A DNA stretch of 6,900 bases, taken from positions 1 to 6,900 of the forward strand of contig JAPXTA010000192.1 of assembly GCA_033812735.1 (NCBI GenBank), given 5' to 3'. This stretch comes from JABFRJ01 sp033812735 (GTDB lineage Bacteria > Pseudomonadota > Alphaproteobacteria > Rhizobiales > Hyphomicrobiaceae). The notes under the pieces were generated by a model, which saw nothing but the letters and a program-made list of their open reading frames with translations, ran no database searches and was not told the DNA's origin. Every line of letters starts with the position of its first letter. Position 1 is the stretch's first letter. This document shows, piece after piece, positions 1 to 5,768 of the stretch. A program made the translations under genes and the position numbers.

Positions 1-34
1 CAAATCAACAATCTGCGGTGGTCCCGTCTTTGCC

Positions 35-56
35 CCGGATGTCCGGCGCCGGTTTT
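35..56 (+). terminator. possible terminator of a gene to the left of the window
   Basis: Two overlapping GC palindromes, CCGGATGTCCGG (35-46) and CCGGCGCCGG (43-52), are followed directly by TTTT (53-56). This could be a factor-independent terminator for a plus-strand gene that ends before the window. The hairpins are short with very small loops and the T-run is only four bases, so the call is weak. Nothing else is supported in positions 1-78, and I see no convincing coding region there. Confidence 0.25.
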
Positions 57-78
57 CGTCCAAGGGGAGGCTTAAGCG

Positions 79-107
79 TTGACACCGAAGCCGCACTGAC
101 ACTATAG
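79..107 (+). promoter_or_regulatory. sigma70-type promoter of rpmB
   Basis: A perfect -35 hexamer TTGACA (79-84) is separated by 17 bp from a -10 hexamer CTATAG (102-107). This is the best consensus match in the window and fits the strong constitutive expression expected of a ribosomal protein gene. Transcription would start near 113-116, giving a leader of about 165 nt before the rpmB start codon. The start site is inferred from spacing only. Confidence 0.75.
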
Positions 108-115
108 GAACGCCA

Positions 116-242
116 GTGCGCGGCCCCATGGGTTCCGCGCGCGCTAGCTATTCCATTGCAGACGCTGCCTGGCGCTGCCGCCTCATCCCACGGATAGGGG
201 CCAGCGCGCGGCAAAGGCTGTGTTCGTCGTTCCGGCGCTGGC
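116..242 (+). promoter_or_regulatory. structured 5' leader of rpmB with competing hairpins
   Basis: The leader has several exact complementary segments. An 8-bp stem, with one G-U pair, can form between 116-123 and 135-142 almost at the predicted mRNA 5' end. Further on, CAGCGC (202-207) can pair with either of two GCGCTG copies, at 172-177 or 235-240. The second pairing extends to an 8-bp perfect stem (GCCAGCGC 200-207 with GCGCTGGC 235-242). A TGCCGC/GCGGCA pair (176-181, 208-213) also exists. Such mutually exclusive pairings are compatible with a regulatory leader, but GC-rich DNA forms short complements readily. I recognise no named ribosomal leader family. Confidence 0.35.
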
Positions 243-280
243 TTAGCGCTAGGTGCGACCCGCCCGAGGAGTTGGACGTC

Positions 281-577
281 ATGACCCGCCGTTGTGAGCT
301 GACCGGCAAATTGCCGATGGCCGGCCAGATCCGCAGCCATTCTGAGAACAAGACGAAGCGCACGTTTCGTCCGAACCTGATCAACGTCACCTTGATGAGC
401 GAATCGCTCGGACGTAAGATTCGTCTTCGCGTCTCTGCGCGCGGCTTGAAGTCGGTCGAGCATCGTGGCGGCCTTGATGGCTATCTCATGAAGGCCCATG
501 ACAGCGAGCTGTCCGAGGCGCTTCAGAAGATGAAGCGAGACATCAAGAAGGCTCAGGCCGAGAAAGCCGCAGCCTAA
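281..577 (+). CDS. rpmB: 50S ribosomal protein L28
   Basis: This 98-residue protein is L28 (bL28), a component of the large ribosomal subunit. It opens with the family signature MTRRCELTGK, followed by the SHSENKTKR basic segment, the PNLINV strand and the C-terminal VEHRGGLDGYL block, all diagnostic of L28. The size matches the proteobacterial form. It has a single cysteine (C5) and no CxxC pairs, so it is the zinc-free type. The tail (KKAQAEKAAA) is basic and alanine-rich. The reading frame stays open upstream to 116, but the ATG at 281 is chosen because homology begins there and GAGGAG (266-271) sits 9 nt ahead of it. The gene has its own strong promoter and a long leader. It seems monocistronic or loosely linked to rnd, 120 bp downstream. 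Confidence 0.97.
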   Translation: MTRRCELTGKLPMAGQIRSHSENKTKRTFRPNLINVTLMSESLGRKIRLRVSARGLKSVEHRGGLDGYLMKAHDSELSEALQKMKRDIKKAQAEKAAA

Positions 578-579
578 TG

Positions 580-629
580 GACGCGTCGGCCGCAGGGCCG
601 CCGTGCCTAACGATCGCGTGTCACGCGTC
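580..629 (+). other. inverted repeats in the rpmB-rnd gap
   Basis: Just after the rpmB stop codon, GACGCGT (580-586) and ACGCGTC (623-629) form a 7-bp inverted repeat. It encloses a smaller hairpin, CGGCC-GCAG-GGCCG (587-600). No T-run follows, so this is not a classical terminator. It could stabilise the 3' end of the rpmB message or help a factor-dependent stop. No convincing promoter for rnd is visible in the rest of the gap. Confidence 0.3.
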
Positions 630-697
630 ATGGGGGCGATGCCCTTCCGTGGCGCGTTGTCGCATTTGTATGGGCCTATGATCCGCTACGGAGCGGC

Positions 698-1876
698 ATG
701 AACGTCGTCACCACCACGTCCGCGCTCGAAGCTCTCTGCACCGCAATGGCGACCGCGCCATTCGTGGCTGTCGATACAGAGTTCATGCGCGAAACGACCT
801 TCTGGCCAAAGCTCTGCCTGATCCAGCTTGCCTCGCCCGAGATCGAAGCCATCGTCGATCCGCTGGCGCCGGGACTGTCACTCGATCCGTTCTACAAACT
901 GATGGCCAACGACAAGGTCGTGAAGGTCTTTCACGCCGCCCGCCAGGACGTCGAGATCGTCTACATTCAGGCCGGTATCATTCCGACCCCGTTATTCGAT
1001 ACCCAAGTCGCGGCTATGGTCTGCGGCTTTGGCGAGTCCATCAGCTACGTGAACCTGGTCAAGCAGATCACCAACGTCGATATCGACAAATCTTCGCGCT
1101 TTACCGACTGGGCCCGCCGCCCACTGTCGGACAAGCAGCTCGTGTACGCCCTCGGCGACGTCACGCACCTCCGGCATGTCTATGCCCGCCTGAATGCGGA
1201 CATCGGCAAGGCCGGCCGCTCCGGCTGGCTCGACGAAGAGCTCGCGACGCTGACCGATCCATCCAGCTATCGGGTCGAGCCCGAACAAAGTTGGCGCCGG
1301 CTGAAAATGAAGGTCCGAGGCCGCAAGGGCCTCGCCGTCCTGATCGAACTCGCTGCATGGCGGGAACGCTTGGCGCAGTCGCAAGACGTGCCGCGCAGCC
1401 GAATCCTGCGTGACGAGGCCCTCTACGACATCGCCAATCAGGCACCGACCGATGTCGGTCAGCTCTCTCGCCTCCGGACGCTGAGCGACGGCTTCGCCCG
1501 ATCCGCTCGTGCAAAGGAAATCCTCGACGTCGTGAAACAGGGCCTCGCCCGCGATTTCACTACGTTGCCCGAGCCTGACACCGCAGCACCCGTACCTGCC
1601 GACAAGAGCGCGCTCGTCGATATGTTGCGCGTGCTTCTGAAAGCATCGGCGTCTCGCCACGGTGTAGCGCCGCGTCTCATCGCGGATACAGAGGATCTCG
1701 AACGCATTGCGATCGAGAAGGCACCGGATGTCCCGGCTCTTCAAGGCTGGCGCCGCGACCTCTTCGGACAAGATGCGCTGAGATTGAAAGCCGGCGAGAT
1801 CGCCTTGACCGTGCGGCGCGGCGAAGTCGTGACGACGCCGATCGCCGAGCAAGCGGAACCTGTTGCCAAGCGGTGA
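698..1876 (+). CDS. rnd: ribonuclease D
   Basis: This 392-residue protein is RNase D, a 3'-5' exoribonuclease of the DEDDy class that trims tRNA precursors and other structured RNAs in the cytoplasm. The catalytic residues are all present: exo I VDTEF (D26, E28), exo II HAARQDVE (D84), and exo III YALGD (Y150 and D154), the spacing typical of DEDDy enzymes. An HRDC RNA-binding region follows at about 208-290 (RGRKGLAVLIELAAWRE, then ILRDEAL), with a C-terminal helical part similar to a second HRDC-like domain. Length is close to the E. coli enzyme (375 residues). The ATG at 698 is preceded by GGAG (690-693) only 4 nt away, a tight spacing. A seven-codon frame (678-701) overlaps the start in a TGA/ATG arrangement. 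The gene converges on the L,D-transpeptidase. No plus-strand terminator with a T-run is visible after it. Confidence 0.95.
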   Translation: MNVVTTTSALEALCTAMATAPFVAVDTEFMRETTFWPKLCLIQLASPEIEAIVDPLAPGLSLDPFYKLMANDKVVKVFHAARQDVEIVYIQAGIIPTPLFDTQVAAMVCGFGESISYVNLVKQITNVDIDKSSRFTDWARRPLSDKQLVYALGDVTHLRHVYARLNADIGKAGRSGWLDEELATLTDPSSYRVEPEQSWRRLKMKVRGRKGLAVLIELAAWRERLAQSQDVPRSRILRDEALYDIANQAPTDVGQLSRLRTLSDGFARSARAKEILDVVKQGLARDFTTLPEPDTAAPVPADKSALVDMLRVLLKASASRHGVAPRLIADTEDLERIAIEKAPDVPALQGWRRDLFGQDALRLKAGEIALTVRRGEVVTTPIAEQAEPVAKR

Positions 1877-1931
1877 TTGCAACGGTGGATCGGTCTCCGC
1901 CGCGTCTCCCCGGCCCTGATCGATCCCTTAC

Positions 1932-1962
1932 AAACGAAAATCCCGGACACAAGGCCCGGGAT
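1932..1962 (-). terminator. rho-independent terminator of the L,D-transpeptidase gene
   Basis: Read on the minus strand, ATCCCGG and CCGGGAT (plus-strand arms 1940-1946 and 1956-1962) form a perfect 7-bp stem with a 9-nt loop, followed by TTTTCGTTTG. It begins 32 bp beyond the stop codon of the minus-strand gene. On the plus strand the hairpin is followed by a mixed sequence, so it should act mainly on the transpeptidase transcript and only weakly on rnd. Confidence 0.85.
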
Positions 1963-1993
1963 CTCGATCGTTTCAGCAGTCGAAGTGCCGCGA

Positions 1994-2704
1994 TCACTCG
2001 CCGGCATTGGCCTGTTGGTTCGCTTTCACGGCGCGGCGCACGTTCAGCGGCCGATAGAATTTCTTCGCCTTCGGCTCACCCTCGGCAGCCGTCGGTGCCG
2101 ATGCCGAAGCAACGGGGGCACCCGTCGAGTAACGCTGCCATGTGACAGTCACCTTCGCGCCGACGCGGACGCGCGGATAAAGATCGAGCACGTCCTGATT
2201 GTACATGCGGATGCAGCCCTTGGACACGGCCGAACCGATCGTCCAGGGAGCGTCCGTGCCATGGATGCGGTACGCGCTCGAGCCGAGATAAAGGGCACGA
2301 ACACCGAGCGGGTTCATCGGATGGCCACCCGGAACCCACATCGGCAGGCGGGGGTTCTCGGCGCGCATCGTCGGTGTCGGCGTCCAGCTCGGATTTTCAC
2401 GCTTGGACGATACCGAGGTAACGCCCTGCCAACGGCTCTGCTCGCGCGGGATCGCAATCGGATAGGCAATGGCCTCGCCCGGGCGGGTCACGAAATAGAG
2501 TTTGCGGTCGCCAAAAGAGGCGATCACTTCGCCGGGGGCGCCGCCACGGAAGGCAACGACCTCGCGGCCGCTGCCGCCAACGGTCTGGCCACCACCCCAA
2601 TCGAAGAGGAAGCCCTGAGCCGAAGCAGTGCTCGCGGCGCCAATCGAGACGGTTGCGGCGACAATCATCGCCCCGGCAGCGTTCAAGATTTGCTTCACGG
2701 TCAT
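1994..2704 (-). CDS. secreted L,D-transpeptidase (YkuD domain)
   Basis: This 236-residue protein is an L,D-transpeptidase of the YkuD/ErfK-YbiS family. These periplasmic enzymes form 3-3 cross-links in peptidoglycan or attach proteins to it, and resist most beta-lactams. A Sec signal peptide is evident: basic start (MTVKQ), hydrophobic core at about 9-24, and an A-x-A site (A27-S28-A29). After a glycine-rich linker, the YkuD domain spans about 66-190. It includes GGHPMNPLG (H128), then RIHGTD (H148) and SKGCIRM, with the catalytic cysteine C164 and conserved S161, G163 and R166. The last 40 residues are an Ala/Lys/Arg-rich tail outside the domain. The ATG is supported by GAGGAG (plus-strand 2712-2717), 7 nt upstream. 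Which of the cross-linking or anchoring activities it has cannot be told from sequence. Confidence 0.95.
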   Translation of the reverse strand: MTVKQILNAAGAMIVAATVSIGAASTASAQGFLFDWGGGQTVGGSGREVVAFRGGAPGEVIASFGDRKLYFVTRPGEAIAYPIAIPREQSRWQGVTSVSSKRENPSWTPTPTMRAENPRLPMWVPGGHPMNPLGVRALYLGSSAYRIHGTDAPWTIGSAVSKGCIRMYNQDVLDLYPRVRVGAKVTVTWQRYSTGAPVASASAPTAAEGEPKAKKFYRPLNVRRAVKANQQANAGE

Positions 2705-2820
2705 CCGTAGTCTCCTCTTCGCCCAGTCCGGCGGGCCCGCGAAATAGCGCGGACGAAAGAACCACCAGCGAGGCCAGGGTCAGGTCGCTTAAGTCATTTA
2801 CTTGTCGGCGATCATGGTTT

Positions 2821-2838
2821 CGCAAAAGTTAATTTGCG
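2821..2838. repeat. inverted repeat CGCAAA-N6-TTTGCG, possible operator
   Basis: CGCAAA (2821-2826) and TTTGCG (2833-2838) are perfect inverted arms around a 6-bp A+T-rich centre. The site lies about 120 bp upstream of the transpeptidase start and next to a possible promoter for the methyltransferase. Arm length and spacing resemble the binding site of a dimeric helix-turn-helix regulator. No regulator gene is present in the window to support this. Confidence 0.3.
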
Positions 2839-2840
2839 GC

Positions 2841-2868
2841 ATGACTGCGGCAAGTGAGTCCATTTTAT
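2841..2868 (+). promoter_or_regulatory. possible promoter of the methyltransferase unit
   Basis: ATGACT (2841-2846), a 16-bp spacer and TTTTAT (2863-2868) each match four of six sigma70 consensus positions. The candidate -35 is flanked on both sides by copies of TGCGGCA, 11 bp apart. Transcription from here would give a leader of about 180 nt that includes the 12-bp hairpin at 2924-2962. The match is modest and other promoters are possible. Confidence 0.25.
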
Positions 2869-2923
2869 GGTCCCTCGCTAATCCACCATCGAGCGCGTCT
2901 CCGCAATAGACGGGCGGTCATGA

Positions 2924-2962
2924 TCCGGCCGAAATACTGGTTGATTTGCGATTTCGGCCGGA
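2924..2962. repeat. perfect 12-bp inverted repeat (hairpin) in the methyltransferase leader
   Basis: TCCGGCCGAAAT (2924-2935) is followed after 15 bp by its exact reverse complement ATTTCGGCCGGA (2951-2962). The transcript would form a stable 12-bp stem with a 15-nt loop. No T-run follows on either strand, so it does not look like a standard terminator. It could be a palindromic intergenic repeat family member, an RNA structure in the 5' leader, or a protein-binding site. Confidence 0.75.
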
Positions 2963-3054
2963 CGATGTGGATCTCGGGCAACGCTTCACCTCGTTGCGAT
3001 CACAAATCGTTCATTTGCCGAGAGATTTGGCACGTTCGGGCGGGGAACAGCGCG

Positions 3055-3831
3055 ATGGACAAAAATGCAGAACGGCTGGCGCGGCTGAAGGCCGATCCGG
3101 CTCTGGCGTCATTGAGGCGGTCGCTCGACGTCTACTATGGCGATGCGCCGCGCGATGCCGCCATGGATCGGCTCTACGCCCGGTTCGTGAAAACCGGAGA
3201 TATCGCATTCGATATTGGCAGCCACGTGGGGGACCGGATCGGCTCTTTCCGTCGCTGTGGAGCCCGCGTGGTTGCCTTGGAACCTCAGCCCCTCTGCGCA
3301 AAGGCGATCAAAACCATTTATGAGGGCGATGCCGGCGTAGTCGTGATCGAAGCGGCTTGCGGACCCAAGACCGGTTCTCTCGACCTGCATATCAATTCGG
3401 CCAACCCGACGGTCACCACGGCGTCGTCCGACTTCGTGAAGGCCGCGGACGGGGCCGGCGGCTGGGAAGGCCAGCGCTGGGACAAGACGATTACCGTCCC
3501 TGTGACGACCTTCGACGCACTGATTGTGGCGCACGGCGCGCCGGCCTTTGCCAAGATCGATGTCGAGGGCTTCGAGGCGGACGTGCTCGCCGGACTTTCG
3601 CAAACGATTCCGGCCCTCTCCTTCGAGTTCACCACCATCCAGCGCGACGTGGCGCTTCGTTGCCTCGATCGCCTCGCGGCACTTGGTTTCACAGGCTTCG
3701 ATGTCGCCCTCGGCGAAAGCCAAGAACTCACTTTCGGTCGCTGGGTCTCCAAAGCCGACATGGCAGCCCATATCCAGGGCTTGCCGCACGACGCCAATTC
3801 CGGCGATGTCTATGCCGTATTCCGCCCCTGA
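3055..3831 (+). CDS. FkbM family SAM-dependent methyltransferase
   Basis: This 258-residue protein is a class I methyltransferase of the FkbM type, which usually O-methylates sugars, polyketides or other small or surface molecules. A helical N-terminus (1-47) precedes the SAM-binding motif FDIGSHVGD (52-60: D53, G55, G59) and the acidic residue ending strand 2 in VALEPQP (E76). The family's characteristic FDALI...AKIDVEGFE stretch follows (153-174), including KIDVEGFE at 167-174, then a C-terminal EFTTIQ strand. No signal peptide is seen, so it should be cytoplasmic. The ATG at 3055 is chosen over an in-frame ATG at 2854. GGGGAA (3042-3047) lies 7 nt before it, and the upstream extension is unlike the family and spans the palindrome. 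The next gene starts 16 bp after its stop, which suggests one transcript. The substrate cannot be inferred. Confidence 0.88.
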   Translation: MDKNAERLARLKADPALASLRRSLDVYYGDAPRDAAMDRLYARFVKTGDIAFDIGSHVGDRIGSFRRCGARVVALEPQPLCAKAIKTIYEGDAGVVVIEAACGPKTGSLDLHINSANPTVTTASSDFVKAADGAGGWEGQRWDKTITVPVTTFDALIVAHGAPAFAKIDVEGFEADVLAGLSQTIPALSFEFTTIQRDVALRCLDRLAALGFTGFDVALGESQELTFGRWVSKADMAAHIQGLPHDANSGDVYAVFRP

Positions 3832-3847
3832 CCGCTCCGGATCACTC

Positions 3848-4825
3848 ATGATCGACCGCCGCACCGTCCTGTTGGGTTCGCTGGCCCTCGCCGCCTCGCC
3901 GGTTGCGAACGCGGCGAGCCTCGACGGTATCGCCGTCGAAGTCGTCAACAAGTCCGAGCCGGTGCTCTGCGCCGAGAAGGACAACGTGACGCTCGATCTC
4001 GTCTCGAACGCGGTCAAGTCGTTCCGCATCGAGGCGGCTCACCCCGCCTACATCAACACCATCCAGCGCGACAGCTTCGAGGCCGACTGGACGGCCTGCG
4101 ACATGAAGGGCGACCCCGCCTTCGCGCCGCCGTCTGCACCCACGGCCCCGAAGCGCCAGACCCTTTATGAAGAAATCGAGTTCTGGGTCGTCGGCCTGAC
4201 CTTCCCGACCTTCTGGCGGCCCGCGACGGCCACGTTCCGGGTCGGCGATCGCGTCTTCACTGGGCTACATCTTATCCAGGTCTGGATGATCAGGCCGATG
4301 GGCGGCGAAGAAGTCCTCGTCTTCTATCCGCAGGACGGCTACTGGCGCCTCCGGCCAAAAGCCCCGAATGGCATGGCACCAACTGCATTTGGATCATCGT
4401 TCCTCGTCGGCCCCGTTGAAACCGAGGGAAGGCCGATCGTGCGCATCAAGGATATCGTCTTCGACCCCAAGGCGAAAACGTTCGCACTGGCATTCGAGCG
4501 CGGTGGTTCAGCTGTTTTGAAAATCTCTGCGGTCGACCAGAACCGTCATGTTGTCGATGTAACCCTCGACAAACCGATCGCCAGCGGCCCCTTTGCATCC
4601 ATGCGCTCGATGTACGTTACCGATTTCAACAACGACGTCTCGCGCGTCGCCGTCCGCGAGAAGGGCGCGAAGGGCTGGCGCGAGGACGGCATCATGTCGT
4701 TCACCAAGGCAACGGCTACCGACGTCTGGGCTGGCCGCACGGTCATCTCTCGCCACAACACGTCGTCGCCCGACATGGTCTTCTCGAATTTCTCGGACGG
4801 GGCGAAACCGCCGCAGAAGAAATAG
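3848..4825 (+). CDS. exported protein of unknown function
   Basis: I do not recognise this 325-residue protein. It begins with a clear export signal: MIDRRTVLLG with twin arginines R4-R5, a hydrophobic core at 7-16, and an A-x-A site (A20-N21-A22). It may use Tat or Sec. The mature part has exactly two cysteines, C41 and C84, which could form a disulfide in the periplasm. It looks globular and strand-rich, with many alternating hydrophobic segments (IEFWVVGLTF, VLVFYPQDGYWRL, SMYVTDFNNDVSRVAV) and aromatic residues at 130-190. There is no transmembrane segment after the signal, and it ends in a basic PPQKK tail. The ATG at 3848 is preferred because it gives a proper signal peptide, although its ribosome site (CGGA, 3838-3841) is poor. 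In-frame ATGs at 3806 and 3812 inside the methyltransferase gene would bury the signal. The 16-bp gap suggests translation linked to the methyltransferase. Confidence 0.8.
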   Translation: MIDRRTVLLGSLALAASPVANAASLDGIAVEVVNKSEPVLCAEKDNVTLDLVSNAVKSFRIEAAHPAYINTIQRDSFEADWTACDMKGDPAFAPPSAPTAPKRQTLYEEIEFWVVGLTFPTFWRPATATFRVGDRVFTGLHLIQVWMIRPMGGEEVLVFYPQDGYWRLRPKAPNGMAPTAFGSSFLVGPVETEGRPIVRIKDIVFDPKAKTFALAFERGGSAVLKISAVDQNRHVVDVTLDKPIASGPFASMRSMYVTDFNNDVSRVAVREKGAKGWREDGIMSFTKATATDVWAGRTVISRHNTSSPDMVFSNFSDGAKPPQKK

Positions 4826-4832
4826 CGGCAAA

Positions 4833-4848
4833 CGGCCCTGGATGGCCG
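4833..4848 (+). terminator. weak hairpin after the exported-protein gene
   Basis: CGGCC (4833-4837) and GGCCG (4844-4848) can form a 5-bp stem with a 6-nt loop, 8 bp after the stop codon. No T-run follows on this strand. It may be an imperfect terminator or chance complementarity. Confidence 0.2.
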
Positions 4849-4888
4849 AGGAAGCCCGTTTACCAACCGCCGATAGGTCAGGGTGCGG

Positions 4889-4914
4889 AAAAAGCAAAAC
4901 CGCCGCCAGCGGCG
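4889..4914 (-). terminator. rho-independent terminator of the racemase gene
   Basis: On the minus strand, a GC-only stem CGCCG/CGGCG with a 4-nt loop (plus-strand arms 4901-4905 and 4910-4914) is followed by GTTTTGCTTTTT (4900 down to 4889). It sits about 50 bp beyond the racemase-family stop codon. The layout is that of a strong intrinsic terminator for that gene. Confidence 0.85.
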
Positions 4915-4965
4915 AAATTCGACGCGAGCAAATCGATTAACTCTACGCGCCCGAATTCCCGCTGC

Positions 4966-5685
4966 TCACGTCCCAGGCCAGCGCCTTTGTGCAAGCCCTG
5001 CATAGAACCAATCGACCAGTGTCATGACATCGTACACCGGCAGTTTTACTGCCATCTGTATGGCCTTCGCATGTGGCACCAGGTTCGTACACTCCAGCAC
5101 GATCGCGCCGATGCCGGGAAAGTCGGCGACAAGCCGCTCCGCCGCCTCCACGGCCTCCGCCTCGCGAATGTCGTAGCCGTCCACGCTGGCGTCCCCGTGC
5201 AAGGCGCGCCTGAACCGGCCATCGTGTTTCAACCCGGCGATCGGCGTATCGATCCGCGCCCCTACCCCCGCGAGATGCGGCACGCCGAGTGACTGAGCGT
5301 TGAACGTGATGACACCGACACGCTTGCCCGCGGGCAGCGTCGCCTCGACAAGTGGCACTTGCAGCAGTGCGCTAGAGGCGACGGGTACCGGCAGCCGCGC
5401 CGCGAATGCCCTCTGATAGATCGCCAGAAAGCCGCAGCTCGTGATGATCCCGTCGGCGCCCCGCGCCACGAGATCGAGTGCCGCCGCGACGAACGGCTCG
5501 AGGAACGCATCGTCCTTGATCGTTGTGATCGCGTCCGTCGTAGCGCCCGGCACTTTCGCATAGAGAACGGGCGTCCGGAACGTAATCGGATTGCCCAAAT
5601 CACCGGCATAGCGCTCGAAACTGTTGTCCAGCATCAAAACGCCGAGCGTCGGCCCATCTGATTGCCTGCCCTCGTTGTCGCGCAT
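4966..5685 (-). CDS. Asp/Glu/hydantoin racemase family protein
   Basis: This 239-residue protein belongs to the cofactor-independent Asp/Glu/hydantoin racemase superfamily. Its members interconvert enantiomers, or isomerise or decarboxylate, by a two-cysteine proton relay. Both catalytic cysteines sit in their expected motifs: C84 in ITSCGFLAI, closing the first half, and C199 in VLECTNLVPHA in the second half. RVGVITFNA (122-130) starts the second lobe. Length is typical, no signal is seen, and it should be cytoplasmic. The frame is open to a GTG at 5706, but the ATG at 5685 is chosen because AGGGAG (plus-strand 5693-5698) lies 7 nt upstream of it and inside the longer version. It is transcribed divergently from the hyuA-like gene, which favours a role with hydantoin, oxoproline or related compounds. 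Glutamate/aspartate racemase or maleate isomerase-like activity remains possible. Confidence 0.88.
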   Translation of the reverse strand: MRDNEGRQSDGPTLGVLMLDNSFERYAGDLGNPITFRTPVLYAKVPGATTDAITTIKDDAFLEPFVAAALDLVARGADGIITSCGFLAIYQRAFAARLPVPVASSALLQVPLVEATLPAGKRVGVITFNAQSLGVPHLAGVGARIDTPIAGLKHDGRFRRALHGDASVDGYDIREAEAVEAAERLVADFPGIGAIVLECTNLVPHAKAIQMAVKLPVYDVMTLVDWFYAGLAQRRWPGT

Positions 5686-5697
5686 GACCGATCTCCC

Positions 5698-5725
5698 TTG
5701 CCCCACGGCAGTATCCGCCTAATAT
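5698..5725 (+). promoter_or_regulatory. possible promoter of the hyuA-like gene
   Basis: TTGCCC (5698-5703), a 16-bp spacer and TAATAT (5720-5725) each match four of six sigma70 positions. A start near 5732 would leave a short leader of about 35 nt. The -10 region overlaps the TATCCGCC tandem repeat. The -35 overlaps the ribosome-binding site of the divergent racemase gene, so the two genes would share control sequences tightly. Confidence 0.35.
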
Positions 5726-5730
5726 CCGCC
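5712..5730. repeat. tandem TATCCGCC direct repeat, 11-bp period
   Basis: TATCCGCC occurs at 5712-5719 and again at 5723-5730, one helical turn apart, in the middle of the 83-bp divergent gap. Two identical half-sites on the same face of the helix, overlapping a candidate -10 hexamer, suit a regulator that controls both flanking genes. The regulator itself is not in the window. Confidence 0.45.
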
Positions 5731-5768
5731 CGACTTCAACGCCCTCGAAAAGCGCGGCTCCAATCAGC

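Larger units (their letters stand above)
2705..3054. other. gene-free divergent region, richer in A+T, with repeats
   Basis: This 350-bp stretch separates the minus-strand transpeptidase from the plus-strand methyltransferase and must hold the control regions of both. The part from about 2790 to 3020 is visibly richer in A+T than the flanking genes. It contains an inverted repeat CGCAAA-N6-TTTGCG (2821-2838), a direct repeat TGCGGCA (2835-2841, 2846-2852) and a 12-bp inverted repeat (2924-2962), described separately. The methyltransferase frame happens to stay open back to 2854. That extension lacks coding character, so I treat the whole stretch as non-coding. Confidence 0.6.

Noticed and set aside
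5..631. Minus-strand open frame of 208 codons covering rpmB and its leader
   Set aside because: It overlaps the whole rpmB gene and its consensus promoter, and the translation is low-complexity with no family motifs.
657..682. TTGTCG ... TATGAT as an rnd promoter
   Set aside because: The spacer is only 14 bp, and a start from this -10 would fall at or inside the rnd ribosome-binding site.
992..1882. Long open frame on the minus strand (296 codons) opposite rnd
   Set aside because: It lies entirely against a confidently identified RNase D, has no recognisable domain or ribosome site, and is the kind of shadow frame common in high-GC DNA.
2854..3054. 67-residue N-terminal extension of the methyltransferase
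   Set aside because: The frame is open by chance. The segment has no family similarity, crosses the 12-bp palindrome, and a better start with a ribosome site exists at 3055.
3109..4029. Minus-strand open frame of 306 codons opposite the methyltransferase
   Set aside because: It overlaps intact SAM-binding and FkbM motifs on the other strand and shows no motif of its own.
5686..5706. GTG start seven codons upstream for the racemase-family gene
   Set aside because: The good ribosome site AGGGAG lies between this GTG and the ATG at 5685, so it serves the ATG. The extra residues add nothing family-like.
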